A stretch of DNA of 64,000 nt from Stereocaulon alpinum (lineage: Eukaryota > Ascomycota > Lecanoromycetes > Lecanorales > Stereocaulaceae). Each line of letters starts with the position of its first letter. The first letter of the stretch is position 1. The DNA lies in assembly GCA_018257865.1 (NCBI GenBank), contig JAEUBA010000013.1:310001-374000 (forward strand), read 5' to 3'. A program made the position numbers and the translations under genes. The notes below the pieces were generated by a model. The model had not been told where the DNA came from and searched no databases. It saw only the letters and a list, made by a program, of their open reading frames with translations. Below, in pieces: positions 12,178-20,869 of the stretch.

Positions 12178-12462
12178 CTACTCCATACCCGAGCTGGACT
12201 CTTTCCCTGCCTTGCTCACGTCACCCGCGCCTTTGGTGGCTGTGTCTTCGGGCTTCACGTCACTGACAGTCTGTAAGAGAAGAGTGTTAGCTGAGCCTGA
12301 TACCCCAAGCATGGATATGAAAGGCGAGGTTGTGGTGTCGGGGCGTACCGGGATATTACCCTTGACAGCAGACTTAGCCTTCTCCGTGAAGCTCTGGCCG
12401 CCTAGAGCTCCCGTTGAATCACCGGCGCTGGTGTCGGGAATAGTGCTGTCTGTTGATGCCAT
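12178..12462 (-). CDS. small disordered protein, 68 residues
   Basis: Two exons, 12462-12349 and 12270-12178, flank a 78 nt intron (donor GTACGC, branch GCTAAC, acceptor TTACAG). The intron length is a multiple of three and has no in-frame stop, so an unspliced form would read through with 26 extra residues. The protein starts MASTDSTIPDTSAGDSTG, contains FTEKAKSAVKG and ends GKESSSGME. It is hydrophilic, Ser/Thr/Lys-rich, without signal or membrane segment. The composition resembles small stress- or starvation-induced fungal proteins, but I recognise no family, so function is unassigned. Confidence 0.6.
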   Translation of the reverse strand: MASTDSTIPDTSAGDSTGALGGQSFTEKAKSAVKGNIPVRPDTTTSPFISMLGVSGSANTLLLQTVSDVKPEDTATKGAGDVSKAGKESSSGME

Positions 12463-13381
12463 TGTGGGCGAAGTTGAGTCGTCTTTGATAATTTATATAG
12501 GCGTCTGGTTTACACAAGTGTAATGTTACGGAAGTTGAATACTAAATGCATGACTTGCGGAGTAGAGAGCTCTCGTGATGAGCACATGGTCATCCGTCAA
12601 CGCTATGACGTCAAGTATGTAGAAGTGTCTTGGGCATGAGATAACGATGTTTGGAGGCGCATATCGGTCTTGGATGTCACCTGATACGGTTATCTTCGAC
12701 CGCAATCCCCGGATCGACGCTTAGTCAGCTAGTATCACGGAAGTTTTCGACTACGAATGCAGGATGATGAACGATATCTTCCATCAGCAAGAGCGTGCGC
12801 TGTCTTTGACTTCGTCGACGTTTTTTTTGTACATGTAAGGTCTGAAACATGAGCGATAGACGTATCGGCTGCAAGTATTCGAAAGACACGCTATGGCATG
12901 GATGGAAGCCACGAACAGAGGCCACTACATGATATAGTGGCAGCTCTACAATGATTGCTGTACTGACATTCCGCTTCATAGAGCTAAGATGAGGCTTACC
13001 CTGAGCGGTGTCTGAGCTGAGGTCAATTGCATATCCCATGGAGTACAATCACCATACTTGCGAAAGGTTTCGTTGGTAGTTGTGCGTTGACAGTGACCGC
13101 TAATCTCACAAGCTACCCATGCAAGGCATGTCTTCGAAAGTCGTGATCTATGTCTTTGTGATCAATATCTTGTTGCCAATCAATTAAAGACGTGAGAACA
13201 ACAGCGTCCAAGAGTGAAGGTAGGTAAGTCTCTAATTGTAGTTGAAATGTTCCTTCCAAGGCTAGCGCAGTTCGTGGACTTGTAGCGCCCGAACACCTGG
13301 AAACACAGCACCCTTCGGGACTTGTACAACATGAGTTGAAGACTAAATGCGAAGCACCTCCTTGGGGGGCCAGAGTAATTG
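12463..13381. other. intergenic region upstream of two genes
   Basis: About 920 bp separate the 68-residue gene and the large plus-strand gene at 13382. Short minus-strand ORFs here overlap one another and lack coding character. I see no repeat or RNA gene; it presumably holds both promoters. Confidence 0.45.
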
Positions 13382-16300
13382 ATGGCAACAACAATGCCAC
13401 TTTCCGAGGTCCCACTCAATCACCTCAGACGGAATGGAGAGCTCAGACAGCCTCAAGGTAAACAGATTGGCAAATTTCGTCCCACGACGCCCAATGGAGA
13501 CGGAAATGGCCGTACCCTGCAAGAGCCTTCCTCTGTCCATAGTATGCTCAGAAACACAACCGAGACTGGAGATGTAGGACAATTTTCAATCAAGCCGTCT
13601 CGCGTTCCTTCTTCCATCCCACGACCATTAGCGGCACCGTCAAGCAGGTCACAGGTCTCGCCGAGTCAACGAAGCCCAGCAGGTTCTTATTACAGTGGGT
13701 ACGGCGAATATAACGGACAATACAATGGACACATCGCACGGCATGCTCCTCCACGCTCTCGCCACGGAGCACCATCCTCCAATGGCTCCTTGACACCAAA
13801 GCACAGCCATGAGCAGTTCCGAGGTCCACAGCGAAATCCCTCGATTGAAGACTACCGTACCTACTCGATGACTCAAAGCTCCTTCGTCAACCATAGCTTG
13901 ACACAGCGTCATCCGTATGGCAACGGCCACCATCAAGGTCGAGGTAGCGGGCACAACTTGAGGCCTCGGTCCCCTTTTGCCTACCCTACCAGGCTCAAGC
14001 GTCCCGGGTATCGGCCGTCGTCTCCAGCCCTCAGTGATCTTAATAGATCAATGGCATCGCAGAGTCCTGGTCCCCAGCGTGACCCCAGTACTCGGGCTGG
14101 TTCCCCATCTTCAGCCTACAACATGAATAGAGCCCTTTCACCCTGGCAGCAAGGCTTCAACCGGTCAGATCCAATGCTTCGACCCTATCCACAAACTCAG
14201 TCTGCAGTACCTCCCAGAGTCCGGACGCCGTCACAGTCATCCACTCGCCCGTCTCCACCAAAGCCATCTTCCAGCCTGAGAAGGGTCACTAGCTCGTCTC
14301 TTTTACGGGTAATCAATGATGACTGGCCTCGTGAAGAGTCTCCGCCTTCCTCACCAATGTTCTATGATTATACCGAGGCCTTTGACGAGCCGGACTTGTA
14401 CCACAGCACAAGCATGACAACGGGCGTTCTCGTAGAACAGTCGCCGTCTGACACAAGGACCGATGACTACTTTGTCGAAGACGAGAGTCCGGAAGCAGCG
14501 AGTCCTGCTGAGCTTCCCGCAAATGACAGCCCAAAAGAGGCATCGTTGCAGATCCAACACGTTCCCGTGGACCAGGGCCTCTTCAACTTCAATAGGAACA
14601 CAGCAGCCTGGACTCAGATATCTCGCCAAGACTTGAGTGACGTTCTCGAGCTGCCAGAGAAAGAGATGCAAGCTGATCAGTCTGCTCACGATCCCTCCTA
14701 CAACGGGGAACACCGTCAGATCGAGCCAAAAGCTAATCTTGAGCATCCTGAGAAAACCCATTCCACTGTGAAATTCCTTGGGCAGCAAATGCAGCCTCCA
14801 ACCAAAGACTACCCCGGACAAATGCTTCCTGAGATAGAGGATCATACTAGCGCAGCTAAGCCCTCCCGAGTATCCTATCACGGCTCTTCTACGCCAGTGG
14901 GATCAGTGTTGTCAACAAGGTCCTCTCCACGGCTTGAAATACGGGGGCCCACCCCGGAGCCTATGGATGAATCAAAGACTGTCATTGGCCCCCAACTAAA
15001 GTTAGAAATTCCAACAACTAGCTCAGATCACGGAGGAAAATACCCCGAGGTTGACAGTGCACATCCAGTAGATTCATTACGAGCGCCGTCCTTTGAAGGC
15101 CACTCTGGAGCTGAATTTACTGAAATCCTCTCTCCCACGCCAGAACGCTCAATAGCTTCCCCAGGCAGTCGAAATAGGTTTAGCAAGATATTGTCGATCG
15201 ACGAAGGTATATCAGAGCTAGACCCAATTGTGAGCCCACAGGTGGTCGGACGCAGGAACGAAAGCCCAAACGAAGTGAGCAGGACCAGCAGCTTTGGGCA
15301 TTCAAATGCTGAACATCTGTGGCGAAAGAGATCTTCATTCTTTCGTGATAAGCCAGCTAAGCCACCCCTTCCGAAAATGCCGGTAATCGACGTATTGTCG
15401 GATTCAGAAGAGGAGCCCGAGCTTTCGAATGGCTTACGAGCAACGTTCTGCAAGCCAGAGTCACAAAGCCCACAGCGTCGTGACGTACCTACACCAACCC
15501 CGCAGCCATCACGGATTCCAAGGCGTGGGATAGGGACGCCGTTGAAATTGCAAAGATCTCCAGCTCCGAGAAAGTCGATCCCTGATATGCTCAACCCCGT
15601 AGACGAAAGTACCGTCCAGCCCGATCGCCAGGACAAGGCTACTCCAACAGACTCAAGTCATGTGGCAATTGCGCCACCAATGAAAGAGCCTCCACCTGCT
15701 GATAAGAAACTGCCTCCTTTACCGAAGGAACAGGCAGCTATTGTTTCGTTCTCGCCTCCTGCACGCATAAGCCAATCGGATCTACCATTTTCATTTACAC
15801 CGTTGACTCAGAGGAAGAGTGAAGACGATTCAATTGCGAAGCTTGAGGCGGCTGCTTCGTTGTACCTGAATCAAGAGGAACAATATCATGACGCGGAAGA
15901 AAACCTACCACCGGTTACAACGAATGCCGACGAGCCTGTTGACAGACGATCGGCAGCATCGCCACTTAGCTCTAGACCTTGGAACCTGGAGACAAGCTAC
16001 CCATGGAATAATCAAGTGCCAGAACTTGAAGTCACGATGCCTGACGAGACTCAAGACCCTGTTCCGAAGCTTCCTAAGTTCAAGCTTAGAATTCATAGGG
16101 CTTCATCGTCGACAGGAAAACTCACCAAGATGTGCCAGTCGTCTGAAGCCGCATGGAGTCCGTTCGCTTCCTCTAACGATGTCCTTCAAGGCCCTGCCTT
16201 CAGAAGAAAGCGTGACCCCAACCTCACTGTCTTTCCGGGACAGATCAATAGCAGCCATGCTATGATGCAGACAAGCCCACAGCAGACCCGTTTCGTTGAA

Positions 16301-16729
16301 AGCTTCGAGCAACGTTCACCTGTAATCACGCTCTTGCCCCCATCACCAGGACACGAAGTACGCAGCTTCTTCTCCGATGACAGCTCCCAAGTGCGACCCA
16401 GGGGCAGCTTGAGGAAGCGATTCTCGGACTTCAAAGCCCGAATCCCCAGAGCAGCCTCGTCAGATGAGAAACGCAGCTACGATCGAGGGCTGCTCACTTC
16501 TGCTTTAGGAAGATCCAGGGCTAGCGGGCGCAACAGCAGGCAGAGCGAACATACTGTAGGAGGTTCGTCACGTGCATCCCGGGTCCGGCGCGCAAGATGG
16601 ACGATGTTTGAGAAGCTGAGAATTTGGTGGCACCACGGGCAGGATAAGGTCCAAGACTGGGGCTGGAAGATGCGGTATAGAAGAGGGAGATACCGCGCTA
16701 CCAGTACTCCTCTCTACGCAGGTGTCTGA
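13382..16729 (+). CDS. large Ser/Pro-rich disordered fungal protein
   Basis: A single uninterrupted reading frame of 1115 residues starts at the ATG at 13382 (MATTMPLSEVPLNHLRRNGE). Most of it is low-complexity Ser/Pro/Arg sequence with many short SP and RxxS patches, typical of a heavily phosphorylated scaffold. More structured islands are near the N-terminus (SVHSMLRNTTETGDVGQFS) and at the basic C-terminus (RRARWTMFEKLRIWWHHGQ, followed by WGWKMRYRR). The Trp/Arg-rich end could bind membrane or nucleic acid; that is inference. I recall N-terminal motifs of this kind in uncharacterised Pezizomycotina proteins but cannot name the family. Over 3.3 kb without a stop in Ser/Pro-rich sequence makes a real gene likely. 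Confidence 0.78.
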   Translation: MATTMPLSEVPLNHLRRNGELRQPQGKQIGKFRPTTPNGDGNGRTLQEPSSVHSMLRNTTETGDVGQFSIKPSRVPSSIPRPLAAPSSRSQVSPSQRSPAGSYYSGYGEYNGQYNGHIARHAPPRSRHGAPSSNGSLTPKHSHEQFRGPQRNPSIEDYRTYSMTQSSFVNHSLTQRHPYGNGHHQGRGSGHNLRPRSPFAYPTRLKRPGYRPSSPALSDLNRSMASQSPGPQRDPSTRAGSPSSAYNMNRALSPWQQGFNRSDPMLRPYPQTQSAVPPRVRTPSQSSTRPSPPKPSSSLRRVTSSSLLRVINDDWPREESPPSSPMFYDYTEAFDEPDLYHSTSMTTGVLVEQSPSDTRTDDYFVEDESPEAASPAELPANDSPKEASLQIQHVPVDQGLFNFNRNTAAWTQISRQDLSDVLELPEKEMQADQSAHDPSYNGEHRQIEPKANLEHPEKTHSTVKFLGQQMQPPTKDYPGQMLPEIEDHTSAAKPSRVSYHGSSTPVGSVLSTRSSPRLEIRGPTPEPMDESKTVIGPQLKLEIPTTSSDHGGKYPEVDSAHPVDSLRAPSFEGHSGAEFTEILSPTPERSIASPGSRNRFSKILSIDEGISELDPIVSPQVVGRRNESPNEVSRTSSFGHSNAEHLWRKRSSFFRDKPAKPPLPKMPVIDVLSDSEEEPELSNGLRATFCKPESQSPQRRDVPTPTPQPSRIPRRGIGTPLKLQRSPAPRKSIPDMLNPVDESTVQPDRQDKATPTDSSHVAIAPPMKEPPPADKKLPPLPKEQAAIVSFSPPARISQSDLPFSFTPLTQRKSEDDSIAKLEAAASLYLNQEEQYHDAEENLPPVTTNADEPVDRRSAASPLSSRPWNLETSYPWNNQVPELEVTMPDETQDPVPKLPKFKLRIHRASSSTGKLTKMCQSSEAAWSPFASSNDVLQGPAFRRKRDPNLTVFPGQINSSHAMMQTSPQQTRFVESFEQRSPVITLLPPSPGHEVRSFFSDDSSQVRPRGSLRKRFSDFKARIPRAASSDEKRSYDRGLLTSALGRSRASGRNSRQSEHTVGGSSRASRVRRARWTMFEKLRIWWHHGQDKVQDWGWKMRYRRGRYRATSTPLYAGV

Positions 16730-17748
16730 TTCTCGTCGTGAACAATCGCTGGATCGTGTTGTCGCCAACTTTGCGCCCATTTGCTCTTTTGCTCTCGCCT
16801 GGAACGAAGAGGGCCAGCTTCACCTGTCTTGTTACCCGAGTATTTATAGTAGACCTCTTCGCATTGTTCACTGCTATTGCTCTATAACGTACATTTTCTG
16901 CAATGTCTCGTGGTTTGCTCTAGCGCCACGAGGGCATTTGCGCTCATTAATGGGTACCGGCTCAGAAAAATCTAGACATTGCAAATTGCTTAGCTTTCGC
17001 ATTTATCTCGGCACACAACTTTACACAATATAGACCTAATAGAGAAAATTTGAGCAGGCTTCTCAATTTGCTGTGACTCAAAAAAAAACGTTCAAAATGA
17101 GATCTCTTCCTTCTCCTCAAAAATCCCACACACTCGCTCTGCACTTAGGCTTCGTACCAATACTATCAAGCAAGCATCACTCAAACATCCCATATTACTC
17201 AACAATACCTCGGCGTGAAAGCGAACAGAAACTCCGATCATCGAGATACTAGACATCCAAACCAGCCATTTCGCGGGGCTGTTACCCATATACCTCTCCA
17301 CACCTCCGTACACGAAACTACTCGAATCAGCCAAGGCACTGGTATATAACCCGAAAACCACTCCGTACATATATAAACCATCCACTCAAACTCGCCAAAC
17401 CACATGCTCTGTACCAAAAGCCACTATCGCAAACCACCCACCCACAGAAACAGCCAAAGCACTGGTATATAACCCGAAAACCACTCCGTACATACATACA
17501 ATATCCACTCAAACTCGCCACACCACTGGCTACAAAGCGAAAACCACTACCACAACCACACCCATAGACCTCGTCAAAGCAGCCAAAGCACCGGTAAATA
17601 AACCGAAAACCACTCCATACATATATACATCAACCGCTCGAAGTAGGCAAAACACTGGAATACAGCCCAGAACATATACCACAAAACCAAACACACAACC
17701 ACAGAATCAGCCACAACGCCGGCTATTCCACCCAAAAACAAAACCACA
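16730..17748. other. intergenic region with A/C-rich repeat array
   Basis: From about 17090 to 17880 the plus strand is strikingly rich in A and C and poor in G. The segment 17328-17645 is an imperfect repeat array described separately. No coding sequence is supported here. Confidence 0.5.
17328..17645 (+). repeat. imperfect ~123-129 bp tandem repeat, three copies
   Basis: Copies start at 17328, 17451 and 17580. Each opens CAGCCAAxGCAC(T/C)GGTA, followed by AACCGAAAACCACTCC and a TACATA-rich tract; the first two also share TCCACTCAAACTCGCCA. Periods are 123 and 129 bp, and copy 3 is the most diverged. The unit has no open frame conserved among copies. Confidence 0.75.
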
Positions 17749-17991
17749 ATGTCCACAGAATTCCCACGCAAAAACCCCCACGACGGGCTAACAACCCTGC
17801 GTAAAACGCAACAACCCAAGTGCAACCCCATCAAAAGATTCTGCAAAGCGATAAAAGCCGCCTTCACCAAAGGCAGAAGACGAAGATCCCACCGCAGAGG
17901 AGATTCGTATGACTGGTCCACAACCCCGGAAGAGCAAGAATTTTACAAGCCGAGAGAGGAAGAGTATACGATGAATAATGCGGGGAGATGA
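17749..17991 (+). CDS. small basic protein, 80 residues (tentative)
   Basis: The ATG at 17749 opens an 80-codon frame starting MSTEFPRKNPHDGLTTLRKT, with a strongly basic centre (KRFCKAIKAAFTKGRRRRSH) and an acidic end (TTPEEQEFYKPREEEYT). There is no signal peptide or membrane segment. The basic patch could be a nuclear targeting or nucleic-acid-binding region. Support is circumstantial: the transition from C-rich to G-rich on the plus strand happens across its 3' end, as in other genes of this window, and the amino-acid composition is not random. I recognise no family. It may be a lineage-specific gene or chance ORF next to a repeat array. Confidence 0.4.
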   Translation: MSTEFPRKNPHDGLTTLRKTQQPKCNPIKRFCKAIKAAFTKGRRRRSHRRGDSYDWSTTPEEQEFYKPREEEYTMNNAGR

Positions 17992-18187
17992 TGTTGAGGA
18001 CGTTATGGGATGATAGAGAGATGGGAAAGGAGGTGATGCAGTGATTGGTGCTCAAGGATTGAGATGATGGAATGGGAAAGTATGAAAGTATGGAGTCAAA
18101 TGTGAGGAGTTGCCCAGCTGTTAATCGCAATGCCAATGGGACTCTAGCTGATATGAATAAGTTGGTGAATTGATAACCCTGAGCATT

Positions 18188-18235
18188 GATAGATTGTTTG
18201 ATAGATTGTTTGATAGATTGTTTGATAGATTGTTT
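18188..18235 (+). repeat. 12-bp minisatellite, four perfect copies
   Basis: GATAGATTGTTT is repeated four times head to tail from 18188 to 18235. It lies in the 343 bp gap between the small basic ORF and the 3' end of MON1; nothing else was seen in that gap apart from G-rich sequence at 17990-18130. Confidence 0.9.
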
Positions 18236-18334
18236 CGATATGGGACGGCATCTGGGATAGGATGGAACAGCATTAGGGGACTTCTTGGGATTGGGTCATT
18301 GAATTGTTCATGTCGTCGTTGCTTAAAGCTGTAC

Positions 18335-20524
18335 TTAAAATACCTACAATGAAATAAGTTATTACCCCAAAGACAAATGTGCCATATTCACTCACTGCAC
18401 CACCAATGATGAAGACCCTTTCTTCCTCCCGGCGCACCCATTGCACTACTTTGTTGGCGCTATGTGCAAGGGCGTTACGGCTGGAGTGTGGACCAGCCAC
18501 GCAGTATAGCTCGAAAAGTGGCGTTACCCATGCTAGGGATATGGACTCGCGGCTTATACAGTGGTGGACTTTGAGGTGGGCATTCTTTGCATGGACGCTG
18601 GCGTGTAGTGTGTGGTACAAGGATAGCAACCTAGTCAGGGTCAGCTGCTGGTAAAGATCAATACCTCCTTCCGGACGGAACAGACCGTCGTCTTGCTAGC
18701 ATAGTAGTAAAGTGAGGTTCGTACGACGGCATCGTGAACTGGACGTTCCCCTTTGACTTGTAGAGGAAATGTCGGAGTACGGTGCCAGGAACGATGTCCG
18801 TGGCTGTGGGTCGACCGCGTCGTACTGCAGCTTTGATGATGGACATGCTGCCGTTCTTGTCAAGCTGCTCCACTACGGCGTCTCTCATCTTTCGCAGATC
18901 ATAGAAGCTTTCCTTCTTCGCGCTGATGAGCAGTATTGCTATCTCTTCCGGCTTGCCTGGCTCGTTGCAGTCGTCACTCGGTGCTTCCCCGTCACCTTCC
19001 GAAGCGCTGACGAAGCTGACGTACATGTAGAGATAGCCGTTCTTGTTGAAGCCTGGCAAACAAAGAGGTATCCAATTTTCGCCTCCTCCTGCTTTAACCC
19101 CTCGTGCTTCAAAGAGCATGTTAAAGATCAGCTGCAAGTCACTAGGGTGTAATGAGTGCTTCCTAGGCCTCACAACGCTGACAAGTCTTCCACTTGCAAC
19201 TACAAGGCCGTAGAGTAGGGTTTCACACTTAGTACGTAAGAGCGTGTCATTAATGACCTGCCGCTGAGATTTGCGAATTTTGAGACACTCGAGTGCAGAT
19301 AGAAGTGTGGGCGGAGAGCCTCGAGTAAAGGTATCTGCAAGCGCTGAAAGCAACGGCTCCGTACCTTGTAGCGGGCGTCTCAAATCTGTAGACGCCCTAT
19401 TTGCGAAGAGATGGGTTAACGTAGGCAAAGTCAGCGTTGAGAGAATTTGCATGTATAGAGCCTCGAGCTGGACACGAAGCTGAGAGTCGTTCTCCCCGAG
19501 CTTGCTGATGGCTACGAGGGACAGTGGCCCTTGAGACATTATCACGAACCTGGTACCGGCTGCCGTGAAGCCTCTGAGTTGGTCATTCGCTCCTTCGTAG
19601 AATGATATGATGGTCTGTATTATTCCAATGTAGCCAGAGATCAAGTTATCATCGCCATGGCGGTTGTAGATAGGTTTACCAGCTGAGGATAAGATAAGGA
19701 AATGCTTCCGCTTCGATTGCCATTGTGCTAATTGCTGCTCTGCCCTTCCAAGTCAGCACTGTATTATAGACAATCTCAAAGACTAGTATGGTGCTACCTT
19801 CGCTTCCTACGTCCGGATCAATCTGACGAATATCATCAAACTCTCGATAGAACTCTACAGTAGCCCCATCATCCTCATAGTTGACTGAGTCAAAAAGATC
19901 CGGTGTTTCGTACTGCGTGCTAAGCAGCTTCCATGCAGGGCTCTGCTGCGACGCACCGAGAACTTCGCCTAGCAAGCTCTCCACATCTCCGCCAGCCTCC
20001 AATGTCGGCACATAGCTCTTGACACTTGTAGAGTCACCAGTCTCGCTCCCACCGAGGCCTTTGAACCTCTTTATACTGCCGAATAAGCCCACGGGCTTTG
20101 AGGGTGGCGTTGTCTCCGCAGAGGCCGCGTAGGTGTCTCGAGATCCATCTTGGTAGGATAGGGTGTTGATGTCCGTACGGGAGAGGGCAGTTGTCGCAGT
20201 AGACTGTAGTTGTGGTCTTACGGGATTTCTAGATCGTTGTAGACTGCCGCCTGGGCCGTAATTGCCTTCCTGTAGGAGATCTAGGTTTCCCGATGTTGGG
20301 GGCAGCGGTGGACGAGGCTCCTCTGCATGGGTGGTGCTTGACACCCCTGATTGAGAGGTGTTAGAGGGTTGGACACCTTGTTGTAGGTCTCTTACTGCTG
20401 GTACAGTCTCGTCAATGGTCGTGTCGCTCCTGGATTTTGCTGGCGGCGGCGATGTATCCCGCTGGTCAATTGGCGTCTTGCCTCCATCGCTGGTGGCCGC
20501 AGACCCTTCGTTCTCATGGACCAT
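18335..20524 (-). CDS. MON1: vacuolar fusion protein Mon1
   Basis: Four exons on the minus strand: 20524-19798, 19739-18686, 18630-18396 and the nine-base exon 18343-18335 (Val-Phe-stop), giving 674 residues. The first quarter is disordered and Pro-rich. Family-defining blocks follow: QWQSKRKHFLILSSAGKPIY and NRHGDDNLISGYIGIIQT (about 250-280), RFVIMSQGPLSLVAISKLGE, GYLYMYVSFVS, and the C-terminal LKVHHCISRES, WVTPLFELYCVAGP and EERVFIIGGAVF. Mon1 pairs with Ccz1 as the GEF for Ypt7/Rab7 in endosome-to-vacuole fusion and autophagy, acting through longin domains. The intron at 18631-18685 (55 nt, donor GTCTGT) is preferred over a 34-nt alternative because it gives the conserved ARRRLLSLYHTLH join. 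The start is the first in-frame ATG after a TAG; family members may have a longer N-terminus. Divergent from DOP1, 345 bp away. Confidence 0.9.
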
Positions 20525-20869
20525 AGACGTCGGAGCCGCTAGTATCAAATGCCTTACAGAAGCCCTCAATGCCTATGAGGCATCGGTGGTTGAGGATGAA
20601 AATAGAGGCAAAAGTGGAGGGGGGTGTTGCCTTCCGGAAAGAGCGCTAGCGGGGCCATCTTACCATATCACTGCTTGTTGACTTCGGGCGTTTTTCCTTC
20701 GAACCAGTAATATGGGTCCCTCTCCTTGACTCAAATGATGCTCATAAACCCGGAGCTACTTAGTCGCTGGATGACTGGGGTGTTTTACGCTCGACACGAC
20801 AATGTGCGCCTGACATCGAGCCACGTTACTCCTCCATGACTGGGGGTTTCAATCATAGAGTTGTGCACT
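20525..20869. promoter_or_regulatory. divergent promoter region MON1/DOP1, with an upstream ORF
   Basis: The 345 bp between the two start codons must serve both genes. On the MON1 side an upstream ATG at 20658 opens a 30-codon frame (starting MAPLALFPEGNTP) that stops at 20566, out of frame with MON1 and 41 bp before its ATG. It could be a translated upstream ORF or a trace of a longer N-terminus interrupted in this assembly. Confidence 0.5.

Noticed and set aside
18631..18664. A 34-nt intron with donor GTATTG as the second-last MON1 exon join.
   Set aside because: Too short for fungal splicing; the 55-nt intron with the same acceptor gives the conserved ARRRLLSLYHTLH join.
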